DNA from: Bhargavaea sp. CC-171006
Lineage (GTDB): Bacteria; Bacillota; Bacilli; Bacillales_A; Planococcaceae
Assembly (NCBI RefSeq): GCF_009761675.1
Contig: NZ_QUZH01000004.1
Coordinates: 124,001-188,000 of the forward strand
Length of the DNA: 64,000 nt
Reading direction: 5' to 3'
Shown here: one piece after another, positions 7,942 to 16,489 of the stretch
How the letters are laid out: each line of letters opens with the position of its first letter
Numbering within the stretch: the stretch's first letter is position 1
The notes under the pieces: model-generated
Told to the model about the DNA's origin: nothing
Databases searched by the model: none
Seen by the model: the letters and a program-made list of their open reading frames with translations, nothing else
Made by a program: the position numbers and the translations under genes

Positions 7942-8626
7942 GACGGTCAGCCTCCATCTGTAAGTATTCATCGGTTGAGATCGGCCTGAACCTGACTTGA
8001 TCCCCTGGCCGGAGGAGGCTCGGAATCTCTTCGTCAGGCAGGAACAGTTCGATCGGCGTCCTGCCGATGAGCTGCCATCCACCCGGCGTTCCGATCGGAT
8101 AAACACCGGTCTGTGCACCGGCGATCCCTACTGTCCTGGCCGGTATCTCCAGCCTTGGTGACGGCCGCCTCGGGGCTGCGATCCGTTCATCCATTCCGCC
8201 CAGGAAAGGGAACCCGGGGGCGAAACCGATCATCTTCACGTCATATGTAGTGCCGGAGTGGATCCGGATGACTTCTTCCTCGGTCAGTCCGTTGTGTTCC
8301 GCGACAAATGCAAGGTCAGGCCCGAACTCGCCACCGTAACAAACGGGGATTTCGACGGTACGGCCATCTCCTTTTCCGGCCGGCCTGATATCCGACAATA
8401 GTTCACGCAACTTCCTCTCCATTGCGCTGTAAGTCATTCCTCCATCAGCCTCATAGCAGACCGTGACCGTAATGTAAGCCTGGATCACGTCGGACACGCC
8501 GGGAATCTCTGCCCGGGTGATGGTTTCGGCAATCGCCCGCACCATTGCTGTGGATTCTTCACTGATCGACTCACCGGCCGTTACAACGATTGCCCCGTCC
8601 CCAAGCGGGTGGTAGTTCAACTCCAT
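7928..8626 (-). CDS. pxpB: 5-oxoprolinase subunit B (KipI, allophanate hydrolase subunit 1 family)
   Basis: 232 residues from ATG 8626; an ATG two codons earlier (8632) sits directly against the AGAAGGG site and is less likely. Family motifs are YHPLGDGAIVV at the N-terminus, PVCYGGEFGPDLAFVAEHNGLTEEEVIRIHSG in the middle (quoted in part: the CYGG and HNGLTEEEVI blocks), GFAPGFPFLGGMD and IGTPGGWQLIGRTP near the end. First gene of pxpB-pxpC-pxpA-ycsG. No kipR-like regulator is adjacent, unlike the B. subtilis kip locus. Confidence 0.93.
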   Translation of the reverse strand: MELNYHPLGDGAIVVTAGESISEESTAMVRAIAETITRAEIPGVSDVIQAYITVTVCYEADGGMTYSAMERKLRELLSDIRPAGKGDGRTVEIPVCYGGEFGPDLAFVAEHNGLTEEEVIRIHSGTTYDVKMIGFAPGFPFLGGMDERIAAPRRPSPRLEIPARTVGIAGAQTGVYPIGTPGGWQLIGRTPIELFLPDEEIPSLLRPGDQVRFRPISTDEYLQMEADRHAHD

Positions 8627-8742
8627 AGACATCCCTTCTTTCTATCCAGACTCTTTTGACAGATTCCGTCGAAAATCCTCCCTAAGAAACGAATCTTGTC
8701 GCTTTCCTTCTTATGGAAAGCTGAGTGGCAGCCAGGGAATGA

Positions 8743-8775
8743 CAAAAGCGCCCCGCATCGGCGGAGCGCTTTTTG
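8743..8775. terminator. Terminator downstream of the DUF3231 gene
   Basis: Stem AAAAGCGC-CCGC/GCGG-GCGCTTTT with a one-base mismatch, T run on both strands; it directly follows the DUF3231 stop codon on the minus strand. Confidence 0.8.
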
Positions 8776-8776
8776 T

Positions 8777-9283
8777 TCAGTTGCTTTTCTGCTGGTGGAG
8801 CGGCGGCGTCATCAGCCAGCCTTTCTGCTTCGTAAGACGGAGCAGCCTGGCTCCCGCAGTGGCGCGGTCAGCATGGAACCGGGCAAAATGCGCCGCCACA
8901 TCCTCGCGGCTGCACTGGCCCATAACTTCACTGCAGGATACAAGTCCCTGTCCGGCGTTGACGCCGAGAATTGCGGCAATTTCCTGGTCCGCGAATTTTG
9001 CGCCGGGCGGAATGTCCTCGGAAGAAGCTTTCCCGCGGGACGGCAGTGCCGGCGGCGGTGTGACGCCGTTTTCCTTCAGGATCTTCTCGATCGATGTATT
9101 TTCGGACTTCATCATCTTGATTGAATCCTCGATCACACCGATCAGTTCCTTGTCGCCCGCATGATTCACAAATGCCTCGTACATACTGACCAAGCCATTG
9201 TTCGCGGCAACGTAAGCCCAGAGTCCGACGACTTCACCATAATGCAGCGGTTCATTTTTCGGATTGTCACTCATGACACCCAT
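8777..9283 (-). CDS. DUF3231 family protein
   Basis: 168 residues when started at ATG 9283, which is 7 bases after GGGGGA; an upstream in-frame start has a poorer site. The sequence fits one DUF3231 unit: LHYGEVVGLWAYVAANNGLVSMYEAFVNHAGD at the N-terminus (a helix-bundle start), EKILKENGVTPPPALP, and FADQEIAAILGVNAGQGL. DUF3231 proteins are ferritin-like helix bundles common in spore-forming Bacillales, function uncertain. Most family members carry two such units, so this is a single-unit form. Confidence 0.75.
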   Translation of the reverse strand: MGVMSDNPKNEPLHYGEVVGLWAYVAANNGLVSMYEAFVNHAGDKELIGVIEDSIKMMKSENTSIEKILKENGVTPPPALPSRGKASSEDIPPGAKFADQEIAAILGVNAGQGLVSCSEVMGQCSREDVAAHFARFHADRATAGARLLRLTKQKGWLMTPPLHQQKSN

Positions 9284-9352
9284 TGGCGAATCCCCCATCC
9301 TTTCAGTAATCACATTCAGTATGGGGAGATTCGGTACATTTATGCAGATAAA

Positions 9353-9799
9353 TTATCCGTATTTTTTCTGATGCTCTTTTTTGCGCCCGAGATAGTCCTC
9401 GTCTTCACGGATCCGGTCCCAGTATTCTTTGAAGATGGCTGCGGATTCGGCCTTTACCGGATCCTCGGTCCGCTCGTGTGTCGTCCCGTCCTCCTTATAC
9501 TTCCGGCCGCCCTTATAGTTGGTGTAGCGCCGTGCCCTCGTATAGCCCATCTGGATAAATTTGCGCGCCATATCCATGCCGACAAAGTCATCGTCTTTCC
9601 GGTAATCCTCAAACATTTCATAAAGCGTCTCGGCGGACTTTTTGGCAATGTCCGGCGTCCGGAACCGCCAATGAGGAAGAAGTTCTCCTTTATAGGGCTC
9701 GACGAGCAGCACACCCTGTTCGCCCCTGCCGACCCTGTACAGATCGGGACGTTGCCTGAAATCGATGCTGTCGAAATCAAGCTCGTAGTCAAATGCCAT
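9353..9799 (-). CDS. DUF4385 family protein
   Basis: 148 residues from ATG 9799, 7 bases after AAGGCGGG. It carries the DUF4385 signature: DFRQRPDLYRVGRGEQGVLL is represented here by LYRVGRGEQGVLLVEPYKGE and LPHWRFRTP, followed by charged helices and a basic region YTRARRYTNYKGGRKY. The function of the family is unknown. It overlaps the end of the ABC ATPase gene by 11 bases and so belongs to that operon. Confidence 0.75.
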   Translation of the reverse strand: MAFDYELDFDSIDFRQRPDLYRVGRGEQGVLLVEPYKGELLPHWRFRTPDIAKKSAETLYEMFEDYRKDDDFVGMDMARKFIQMGYTRARRYTNYKGGRKYKEDGTTHERTEDPVKAESAAIFKEYWDRIREDEDYLGRKKEHQKKYG

Positions 9800-10541
9800 C
9801 TTCATTCCCGCCTTTCTCCAGGAAATCCGTCCGCCCTTCATCAAGCGACGCAGCACCGCCTTTTTCGGTTTCAAGATGCAGGACGCCATCAACCATCTTA
9901 TAAACCTTGTCCACGTAATCGGTCAGCCGTGTATCGTGGGTCACGACAATTGTTGCGGCGTCTTTCTTCACGGCTGCGCTTTTCAGGAGTTTCATCACTT
10001 CGAATGCCCGATCCGAGTCGAGCGAGGCAGTCGGCTCATCGGCCAGCAGGAGCGACGGGTTGCTGTAGAGCGCCTTCGCGATGGCAACGCGCTGCCGCTC
10101 CCCGCCCGACAGGTCATTCGGATATTTTTCCGTCAGCTTTGTAATGCCAAGTTCCTCCATCAATCCTTTCCGCTCTTCCTTCGTCATGTTGCCTTTCTTG
10201 ACCTTATCCAGCAGCTTCAGCTGGTCGGAGACCGTCAGGAAAGGGACAAGGTTCGAGGACTGGAGGATGAACCCGACATGCTCGAGGCGCACTTTGGAGC
10301 GGTCCTTTTCCCCGAGTTCGGTGATCCGCTCGCCGGCAATCCGCACTTCTCCCTCGGTCGGCCCCTGCAGGCCGCCGGCAATCGTCAGAAGTGTCGACTT
10401 CCCTGAGCCTGATGGCCCGATGATTGCAATCACCTCACCGCGGCTCACATCCAGCGAAGTTTTCTTGAGTGCCCGGACTTCCGTCCTTCCCGAGCCGAAT
10501 GTTTTCGTCACATCTTCCATCTGCAGTACATGTTCCGTCAT
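9789..10541 (-). CDS. ABC transporter ATP-binding protein, HrtA/LolD-like
   Basis: 250 residues. Walker [10 protein letters not shown] at 42-50, Q-loop FILQSSNLVPFLTV near 91-104, signature LSGGERQ at 144-150, Walker B LLLADEPTASLD at 164-175 and the H-loop VVTHD. It is of the MacB/LolD/HrtA type that powers FtsX-like permeases. It overlaps the permease gene by 4 bases (ATGA). The pair is probably an exporter; the haem efflux role of HrtA is suggested only by the partner permease. Confidence 0.9.
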   Translation of the reverse strand: MTEHVLQMEDVTKTFGSGRTEVRALKKTSLDVSRGEVIAIIGPSGSGKSTLLTIAGGLQGPTEGEVRIAGERITELGEKDRSKVRLEHVGFILQSSNLVPFLTVSDQLKLLDKVKKGNMTKEERKGLMEELGITKLTEKYPNDLSGGERQRVAIAKALYSNPSLLLADEPTASLDSDRAFEVMKLLKSAAVKKDAATIVVTHDTRLTDYVDKVYKMVDGVLHLETEKGGAASLDEGRTDFLEKGGNEDGI

Positions 10542-11677
10542 CCCGAGATCGCCTCCAGCGGATCAATTTTCACAATCGTCCATACCGATACGAGTGCCCC
10601 AAGGATCGCGACCGCGATCAGAACGGCGCCGTAGATGGCCATCATGCCGTAGTCAAATGACACCGGCACAGCCGCCGGCAAAAACTGACCTGTCAGCACC
10701 GTCAGGCCGAAACCGATCAGCACGCCAATGACCGCCAGGATGAACGTTTGCGCGATAACTGACCGGGACAGATACGCGCTCGAGATGCCCTGCGCCTTCA
10801 TGACTCCAAACATGCTGATCTTCTGTACTGTGAGCACATACAGGAAGATCGCAACAACTGCCGCCGAAATGGCGAACAGGAAGTAGATCATAAATGTCAG
10901 TGTCAAATTTTGCTCGGTGTAGCCCGGAAGATTTTCGATGAACGTTTCAGACTCCAAATATTCAAGATCATCCGGTACTTCATCGGGCTGGCTGCCTTTG
11001 ACGACGATTGCATTCACCATCTCTGGCTGTTCCACTGTTTCCCCGGGTAGTCCCTGGTCGGTCTCTGCGGGCTGCCCGTCAGGATTCTCAGCGCTCCCTT
11101 CCTGCTGGGCCATTGCCGCGGCACCCGGACGCACCTTTTCAAAATCCTCCAGATTCATATATAGTACCGGGGCTGCATTAAAACGGGCATCGTCCGTGAA
11201 TCCCGTGATGGTGAGCGTCACTTCGGATCCGGAAAGGTCCAGCTCATCACCGACGGAGAACCCTTCCTCCTTCAGGCTGTCCGACGCGATCACCTCGAAC
11301 TCATCCGAGAACTCGTCGCCTTCGGTCGGCTCCGGCATGATGAACTCATCCGGGCGGATGCCGAACAGGGCGACACCGCTCTTCGCATCTCCATTATCGG
11401 CAATCAGATTCGTCTGGGCGAGCACCGCCGTTTCATCCGCCACGACATCATCGGCGAGGTCAACCTCCATCATTGACTGCGTCAGGCTCTTATCCGACTC
11501 ATCAGTCAGATAGATGCCATCCGCCTGCCACTTATCGACCGCCTCCCGGTTCAGACCAGCCAGACCCGATGCCAGACCTGACAGGAAGAATACGAGATAT
11601 GACACTAGCAGCAGAACGGCCGTTACAAGCGCAAACCGGAGTTTACTTTGCCTGATTTCTCTCCATGCCAAAAACAT
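10538..11677 (-). CDS. ABC transporter permease, HrtB-like (FtsX domain)
   Basis: 379 residues: one N-terminal membrane helix (residues 13-37), a large extracytoplasmic domain (about 40-250) and three C-terminal helices with the FtsX core, ending in the conserved VWTIVKIDPLEAISG. The N-terminus MFLAWREIRQSKLRFALVTA and the DKWQADGIYL block closely resemble HrtB haem-efflux permeases of staphylococci and Bacillus relatives. The extracytoplasmic domain contains a Gln/Pro/Glu-rich stretch around 190-215 that may be an insertion. No HssRS two-component system is adjacent, so haem as substrate is a hypothesis. ATG at 11677. Confidence 0.85.
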   Translation of the reverse strand: MFLAWREIRQSKLRFALVTAVLLLVSYLVFFLSGLASGLAGLNREAVDKWQADGIYLTDESDKSLTQSMMEVDLADDVVADETAVLAQTNLIADNGDAKSGVALFGIRPDEFIMPEPTEGDEFSDEFEVIASDSLKEEGFSVGDELDLSGSEVTLTITGFTDDARFNAAPVLYMNLEDFEKVRPGAAAMAQQEGSAENPDGQPAETDQGLPGETVEQPEMVNAIVVKGSQPDEVPDDLEYLESETFIENLPGYTEQNLTLTFMIYFLFAISAAVVAIFLYVLTVQKISMFGVMKAQGISSAYLSRSVIAQTFILAVIGVLIGFGLTVLTGQFLPAAVPVSFDYGMMAIYGAVLIAVAILGALVSVWTIVKIDPLEAISG

Positions 11678-11876
11678 GTCCCCAACTCCTCTGATTTTGA
11701 AAAAACCTTCTTCTTTGTACCTATTACTTCTACCCCAGGCTCTGAAGCGGAAACCGTTGCGATAGTTTAAATATGACTGATTCTCACATCACCTAATGTG
11801 CAATCGAGTCGTTGGTCTTTTTAACCGGTTATGAGATGATAGAGGAAATATTCTGTGTATATAAGGAGGAACAAAA

Positions 11877-12242
11877 ATGGCTGATCTGAGTGGTATGCTT
11901 GCATGGACATTTTCACAGGAAGTAGCAATTCCTGACGACGTAGAGAATTTGCTGATTGATGGAGAAGAAGCGGTTGTTGCCTATAAAACGGTCAGGGATG
12001 TCGCAGTCGTGACGAATAAGAGATTCATTATCTCCGACAAACAAGGTTTAACCGGCAAAAAAGTCGAAGTCTATACGATCCCTTTCAACTCCATTAATAT
12101 GTATTCAACTGAAAATGCAGGTAAGCTTGACTTCAATGCGGAAATCGAACTTTGGACTCGTGCCGGAAAGATGAAAATTAATCTGGGACGGGGTGTAGAT
12201 ATCCGGAAACTTGATAAAATCATTGCTCAAGCAATTTTGTAA
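11877..12242 (+). CDS. PH-domain protein (bPH_1, YvbH/YozO-like)
   Basis: 121 residues, entirely one bacterial pleckstrin-homology-like domain. Beta-strand pattern with VVAYKTVRDVAVVTNKRFIISDKQGLTGKKVEVYTIPFNSI in the first half (core block VVTNKRFIISDKQGLTGKK) and a C-terminal helix KLDKIIAQAIL. Such proteins are soluble oligomers of unknown role, often in stress regulons. ATG at 11877 follows AAGGAGG. A TAACCGGTTA palindrome lies at 11822-11831 upstream. It is followed 18 bases later by the methyltransferase gene. Confidence 0.88.
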   Translation: MADLSGMLAWTFSQEVAIPDDVENLLIDGEEAVVAYKTVRDVAVVTNKRFIISDKQGLTGKKVEVYTIPFNSINMYSTENAGKLDFNAEIELWTRAGKMKINLGRGVDIRKLDKIIAQAIL

Positions 12243-12260
12243 GCAAAAGAAGGTGTTGTC

Positions 12261-13133
12261 GTGTCAAAACGAATTGAGGGCGCCCGGCGTGCCGCGCGGA
12301 TTGTACATGCGCTGAAATGCCCGGTCTGCGGAAACCCGGTCGGCGTCGAGGATGAAGGCAGGCTGCTGTGCCCGGAAAACCATTCATTCGACTTTGCCAA
12401 ACAGGGCTATGTAAACGTGCTGACCCGGCCTGCCTGCGGCCACTATAATAAGGAACTGTTTGAAGCAAGACGCCGGATCATGCTGGACAGCGGACTGTAT
12501 GCCCCGTTCCATGAAGCGGCAGCGGATCTTATCCGGGAGGTGACTCTGCCCACAGATTTGCCGTCCATCATTGCTGACATCGGTTGCGGTGAAGGAACGC
12601 ATCTTCACCGCGTCCTGGAGGAGCTCGGCGGGCTGAATGTAGCCGGAGCCGGGCTCGATATTGCCAAGGAAGGCGTGCAGCTGGCGGCGAGAGATTTCCA
12701 TGATGCGGTCTGGCTAGTCGGTGACCTTGCACAGTCGCCCTTTGCCGACGGCTCTATCCATGCCATCCTGAATATCCTGTCGCCGTCGAACTACGATGAA
12801 TTCACCAGGATGCTTGCCCCGGGCGGCCGGCTCATCAAGGCCGTGCCCGGTGCCGGCTATTTGCGGGAGCTCCGCGAGGCCCTTTATTCGGATGAGCGCC
12901 GGACTTATTCCAATGAAGAAACAATCGGGCTGTTCGACCGGCATTTCCGCCGCACGGAGACCATCCCGCTCCGCTACACCGTCCGGCTGGGGCGCGCGCA
13001 GCTTGAGGATCTGGTTCGCATGACCCCGCTTTCCTGGTCGCCCGATCCGAAAGCGGTCACAACGTTCCTGGACCAAGAGACTGCTGACATTACTGTCGAG
13101 CTGGACCTCCTAGTTGGAGAACCGAGAGTCTAG
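12261..13133 (+). CDS. 23S rRNA (guanine-N1)-methyltransferase, RlmA family
   Basis: 290 residues. An N-terminal zinc site (C20, C23, C37, H41) is followed by FDFAKQGYVNVL, the RlmA signature, and an S-adenosylmethionine domain with motif I DIGCGEG at 106-112. RlmA enzymes methylate G745 or G748 of 23S rRNA in the peptide exit tunnel; the type II member TlrB gives tylosin resistance. Which base is modified cannot be told here. GTG start at 12261 after AAGAAGG. It probably forms a pair with the PH-domain gene. Confidence 0.88.
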   Translation: MSKRIEGARRAARIVHALKCPVCGNPVGVEDEGRLLCPENHSFDFAKQGYVNVLTRPACGHYNKELFEARRRIMLDSGLYAPFHEAAADLIREVTLPTDLPSIIADIGCGEGTHLHRVLEELGGLNVAGAGLDIAKEGVQLAARDFHDAVWLVGDLAQSPFADGSIHAILNILSPSNYDEFTRMLAPGGRLIKAVPGAGYLRELREALYSDERRTYSNEETIGLFDRHFRRTETIPLRYTVRLGRAQLEDLVRMTPLSWSPDPKAVTTFLDQETADITVELDLLVGEPRV

Positions 13134-13145
13134 GAGGCGGGTATG

Positions 13146-13217
13146 TCAACGTTTCAATGAACTTAATCAACGTCTCAATGAAGATCATCAGCGTCTCACA
13201 AAAGTTAATCAACGTCC
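13146..13217 (+). repeat. Tandem 21-bp heptad-coding repeat, 3.4 units
   Basis: Units begin at 13146, 13167, 13188 and 13209, each starting TCA(A/G)CGT(T/C)TCA. One frame reads QRFNELN QRLNEDH QRLTKVN QRP, but it has no start codon. A strong AGGAGG-ATG just upstream opens only a 5-codon frame in another register. The same units occur inverted at 37200-37242. Confidence 0.8.
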
Positions 13218-13238
13218 GGCCTGCCCCACCTGACACTG

Positions 13239-13269
13239 AAACCGATTTCTTATAAAAAATCGGTTTTTT
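13239..13269 (+). terminator. Terminator downstream of the RlmA-like gene
   Basis: Stem AAACCGATTT/AAATCGGTTT followed by TTTTTT. Confidence 0.9.
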
Positions 13270-13283
13270 GCATGAATTTGCAC

Positions 13284-13312
13284 TTTACATCGTGGGTCTA
13301 AAAGTCTATAAT
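13284..13312 (+). promoter_or_regulatory. Sigma-A promoter of the amino acid ABC operon
   Basis: TTTACA at 13284-13289, 17-base spacer, TATAAT at 13307-13312, about 40 bases before the binding-protein gene. Confidence 0.85.
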
Positions 13313-13353
13313 CATCTCAACGAATAAATATACATTCAACGGGGGTTTTATAC

Positions 13354-14151
13354 ATGTTCAAGAAAGCACTTTTCGCATCGGTCGCTTCCGCGGCACTTTT
13401 CCTGGCAGCCTGTGGCTCGGGCGGAGATTCCTCATCCGGCGACACGGCAGACAAATCGGGGGACAGCGAAGAAACAAAAGTCCTGAAGATGGGTACATCC
13501 GCTGACTTCCCTCCTTTTGAATTCCGTGACGAAGCCGGCAAGGAAATCGGGTTTGACATCGATCTTGCTAACCACATCGCTGAAGAACTCGGTTATGAGC
13601 TGGAGATCAATGACATGAAGTTCGACGGCCTGATTGGCGCTCTCAACACAGGCCGCGTGGACATGGTCCTCTCCGGCATGAGCGCGACTGATGAGCGGAA
13701 GCAGAACGTCGACTTCTCTACCGAGTACAATCGCTCCGGTGAATTCTTCGTCACCACTCCGGATTCCGACATCAAGTCCATTGAAGACCTGGAAGGCAAA
13801 ACAGTCGGTGTCCAGCTGGGCACGATCCAGGAAGATGGAGCGAAGCGTCTGAAAGAGAACGAAGGAATCAACTTTGAACTCAAGTCGCTCGACAACTCCC
13901 TCCTTCTCATCCAGGAACTGAAAACAGGACGTATTGATGCCGCCTATATGGATAAATCCGTAGCGGTCGGCCACGTTGAAGAACAGGGCCTCGGCGGATT
14001 CGACGATCCGACGACCAGTTCCCCGGGCATGGCGGTCGCCTTCCCTAAAGACAGCGATCTTGTAGAAGACGTGAATAAAGTGCTTGCTGAAATGGAAGAA
14101 GACGGCTCGCTTCAGGAACTGAAGGATAAGTGGCTGACCGACCAGGAATAA
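13354..14151 (+). CDS. Polar amino acid ABC transporter, substrate-binding lipoprotein
   Basis: 265 residues, with a lipoprotein signal ending in LAAC (Cys 20), a Ser/Gly/Asp-rich linker and a type II periplasmic-binding fold: MGTSADFPPFEFRDE, IGFDIDLANHIAEELG, FDGLIGALNTGRVDMVLSGMSATDERKQ and GKTVGVQLGT (quoted in short blocks) are diagnostic of family 3 amino acid binding proteins (ArtP/YqiX, GlnH). It is anchored outside the membrane and hands the amino acid to the permease encoded downstream. Substrate probably arginine or another polar amino acid, not provable here. A hairpin after the gene should give more binding protein than permease. Confidence 0.92.
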   Translation: MFKKALFASVASAALFLAACGSGGDSSSGDTADKSGDSEETKVLKMGTSADFPPFEFRDEAGKEIGFDIDLANHIAEELGYELEINDMKFDGLIGALNTGRVDMVLSGMSATDERKQNVDFSTEYNRSGEFFVTTPDSDIKSIEDLEGKTVGVQLGTIQEDGAKRLKENEGINFELKSLDNSLLLIQELKTGRIDAAYMDKSVAVGHVEEQGLGGFDDPTTSSPGMAVAFPKDSDLVEDVNKVLAEMEEDGSLQELKDKWLTDQE

Positions 14152-14159
14152 GTTAAACG

Positions 14160-14192
14160 GCAGGGGTTGCCCGCTCATCAGGCAACCCCTTT
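14160..14192 (+). terminator. Attenuating hairpin between binding protein and permease genes
   Basis: Stem AGGGGTTGCC/GGCAACCCCT followed by TTTT, inside the operon; likely partial terminator or mRNA-stabilising element. Confidence 0.75.
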
Positions 14193-14245
14193 TCCTATCC
14201 AAACTTCCCGCCAGACCGGGATGACAGAAAAGAGTTGAATCCATC

Positions 14246-14911
14246 ATGAATCTCGATTTCACGCAGATGACCCCTTATATCCCCTATATGCTGGAAGGCA
14301 TCTGGGTAACGCTTAAGTTCGTAGCGGTCGCCCTTCTGATCGGTGCACTGATTGGGACAATACTTGCCCTGTTCAAGATCAGCGGTCCCGCTCCGCTCCG
14401 GGCATTCGCAGTCGCCTATACGTCCATCTTCCGCGGGACGCCGCTGATCCTCCAGCTGATGCTGATCTACTTTGCCGTTCCGCAGCTGACTGGCTACGAC
14501 ATTACTCCGTTCCTATCGGCGATCACGGCATTCGGGCTGAACTCCGCGGCCTATATTTCCGAAATCATCCGCGCCGGCATCCAGGCGGTCGACAAAGGCC
14601 AGGTCGAGGCGGCGCAGGCGCTCGGTGTCCCGTACCGTGCGATGATGAAAGATATCATCCTGCCCCAGGCGTTCAAGAACATCCTGCCTGCACTCATGAA
14701 CGAAGTCATCACACTCACGAAGGAATCCGCGCTTGTCTCGACAATCGGTTATCTCGATCTTATGCGCCGCGCGCAGGTCGTCGGGGCCAGCATGTACCGC
14801 CAGTTCGAACCGCTTCTCTTTGTCGGACTGATCTACTGGGTACTCGTCATGATCCTCACACTCATCGGACGCAAGATTGAAAGGAGGCTGAAGGCAAGTG
14901 ATATCCGTTAA
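14246..14911 (+). CDS. Polar amino acid ABC transporter permease
   Basis: 221 residues with about five membrane helices. N-terminal [19 protein letters not shown] and the EAA loop [28 protein letters not shown] (core EAAQALG at about 124-130, PQAFKNILP) identify a HisM/GlnP-type permease. It makes the membrane channel with the ATPase that overlaps it by 14 bases. ATG at 14246 follows AGAAAAG; usual length for the family. Confidence 0.93.
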   Translation: MNLDFTQMTPYIPYMLEGIWVTLKFVAVALLIGALIGTILALFKISGPAPLRAFAVAYTSIFRGTPLILQLMLIYFAVPQLTGYDITPFLSAITAFGLNSAAYISEIIRAGIQAVDKGQVEAAQALGVPYRAMMKDIILPQAFKNILPALMNEVITLTKESALVSTIGYLDLMRRAQVVGASMYRQFEPLLFVGLIYWVLVMILTLIGRKIERRLKASDIR

Positions 14912-15620
14912 GGGACTCATTAAATCATTCGGTGACCTCGAGGTCCTGAAAGGCATCTCGACCGAAGTGGCTGCCGGCCAGGTCATTGCCGTCATCGGCC
15001 CTTCCGGCTCCGGCAAATCGACGTTTCTCCGCTGCCTGAACAAACTGGAGGAACCGACCGGCGGAACCGTCGAAATCGCCGGGTTCAACATCACCGACAA
15101 AAAAGCCGACATCCGGGCCGCGCGCCAGGAAATCGGCATGGTGTTCCAGCACTTCCACCTATTCCCCCACCTTACCGTCCTCGGCAACCTGACTTATGCG
15201 CCGATGAAAGTAAAGGGAGAAACAAAAGCACAGGCGGAGGAAAAGGCACGCACCCTCCTCAAGCGCGTCGGCCTTTCCGAAAAGGCTGATTCCTATCCGG
15301 CAAGCTTGTCGGGCGGCCAGAAGCAGCGCGTCGCCATCGCCCGCGCTCTCGCCATGGAACCGAAGCTGATGCTGTTCGACGAACCGACATCCGCCCTCGA
15401 CCCGGAAATGGTCAAGGAAGTGCTCGACGTCATGAAAGACCTTGCGAAAAGCGGGATGACAATGATCGTCGTCACCCACGAGATGGGCTTTGCCCGCGAA
15501 GTCGCCGATCGCGTCCTGTTTCTCGACCAGGGTAAACTGGTCGAAGAAGGCACACCGGACGAATTCTTCGGAAATCCGAAGACCGACCGTGCGAGGGACT
15601 TTCTTGAGAAAGTGCTCTGA
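14898..15620 (+). CDS. Polar amino acid ABC transporter ATP-binding protein
   Basis: 240 residues; Walker [10 protein letters not shown] at 34-42, Q-loop [14 protein letters not shown], signature [15 protein letters not shown], Walker [17 protein letters not shown]-loop [15 protein letters not shown]. Nearly every position matches GlnQ/ArtM-type ATPases. GTG start at 14898 is placed 9 bases after AGGAGG inside the end of the permease gene, so the two are translationally coupled. Confidence 0.95.
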   Translation: MISVKGLIKSFGDLEVLKGISTEVAAGQVIAVIGPSGSGKSTFLRCLNKLEEPTGGTVEIAGFNITDKKADIRAARQEIGMVFQHFHLFPHLTVLGNLTYAPMKVKGETKAQAEEKARTLLKRVGLSEKADSYPASLSGGQKQRVAIARALAMEPKLMLFDEPTSALDPEMVKEVLDVMKDLAKSGMTMIVVTHEMGFAREVADRVLFLDQGKLVEEGTPDEFFGNPKTDRARDFLEKVL

Positions 15621-15672
15621 GGAGGAGTGCCGGCGGATGGCCACCTTCGGACATCTTCACACTCACGCCTTT

Positions 15673-15715
15673 ATACGAAAAAGCGATGCCCGCGCGGCAT
15701 CGCTTTTTTTCGTAT
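15673..15715 (+). terminator. Terminator downstream of the amino acid ABC operon (copy 1 of a repeated hairpin)
   Basis: A long stem ATACGAAAAAGCGATGCC with GGCATCGCTTTTTTTCGTAT around a CGCGC loop. The core GCGATGCCCGCGCGGCATCGC recurs in terminators at about 20561 and 24027. Confidence 0.92.
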
Positions 15716-15820
15716 GAAAATCGCATCTCTGCCATTCTTCAAACTCAGCCACCACATTTAAATGTAAACGCACACAATAAGCAAGAAAATTTTATTCAAT
15801 TTATTTTTTCTGAAATATTA

Positions 15821-15875
15821 TTGCTTTCTGTGATATATCATATTATAATTTCACCTAACACTCGTTAGGCGGTGA
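15821..15875 (+). promoter_or_regulatory. Promoter and TetR-type operator
   Basis: TTGCTT (15821-15826), 17-base spacer, TATAAT (15844-15849). Immediately downstream, at 15851-15874, lies the inverted repeat TCACCTAAC-ACTC-GTTAGG-GGTGA (one extra base in the right arm). Its position just before the TetR gene suggests autoregulation. Confidence 0.75.
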
Positions 15876-15879
15876 ATAA

Positions 15880-16473
15880 ATGACTCAAGAGTTATTATTG
15901 CAGGCAGCTCTTCAGCTTTATGCAAAGCACGGTTATCAGGGGGCGTCGATGAGGAAGATCGCCGAAGAAGTGGGTATCAAGCCTGCGTCGATCTATTTCT
16001 TCTTCAAGAATAAGGAAGAATTGTTCCGGGAGGTGTTCAAGCGAGCCCTGGCCCGGCACAATGAAGCGATGCGGGATGCCCTTCAGCGTCATGCCGATGA
16101 GCCTGTCGAGAAAATCTTTGCCGCCATGCTCCGGACGACCGTCGATCACCATGCCGGAGACAGGGACGAGATGGCTACCTATATCTCACTTGTTATTTCT
16201 CCGCCGACGCCGGACTTCCAGAAGCAGCTGGACGATTATTTCAGTAGCTTCAGTATCTGGCTGGCGGATGCATTGAATGATGCGTTGCGCCGGGACTTTC
16301 CCGACATTACCGAGTCCGAGGCCACTTCGGCGATCGGTCAATATGTTCTTCTTGCCAACGGCATTTTCTGGAGCATCAACATTTTCAGTCCTAATGAATT
16401 GGTCTTCCAGCTGCGGATGGCCGAACAGATGCTGCAAGCTTCATTCACGGCACTTCAGAAAAAACACAATTAA
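15880..16473 (+). CDS. TetR/AcrR family transcriptional regulator
   Basis: 197 residues. The N-terminal helix-turn-helix (about 1-50) has YAKHGYQGASMRKIAEEVGIKPASIYFFFKNKEELF, quoted by its core GASMRKIAEEVGIKPASIYF; the C-terminal ligand-binding part is variable. It probably represses itself and the permease-DUF917-HyuA genes that follow 16 bases later, with a substrate or product of that pathway as inducer (inference). ATG at 15880 after AGGCGGTG. Confidence 0.92.
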   Translation: MTQELLLQAALQLYAKHGYQGASMRKIAEEVGIKPASIYFFFKNKEELFREVFKRALARHNEAMRDALQRHADEPVEKIFAAMLRTTVDHHAGDRDEMATYISLVISPPTPDFQKQLDDYFSSFSIWLADALNDALRRDFPDITESEATSAIGQYVLLANGIFWSINIFSPNELVFQLRMAEQMLQASFTALQKKHN

Positions 16474-16489
16474 AAAGGAGGGAATTCAG

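Noticed and set aside
7942-8118. Upstream extension of pxpC
   Set aside because: That part of the frame is the end of pxpB read out of register, and the internal ATG at 7941 has a good ribosome binding site.
12220-12468. Small minus-strand frame across the PH-domain and RlmA-like gene junction
   Set aside because: It lies antisense to the end of one supported gene and the start of another, has no ribosome binding site and no recognisable product.
13146-13217. Short regular repeats as a CRISPR array
   Set aside because: Units are contiguous 21-mers without spacers, diverge between copies and no cas genes are near.
16277-16489. Upstream extension of the NCS1 permease frame
   Set aside because: It overlaps the TetR gene and lacks a ribosome binding site; the ATG at 16490 directly follows AAAGGAGGG.
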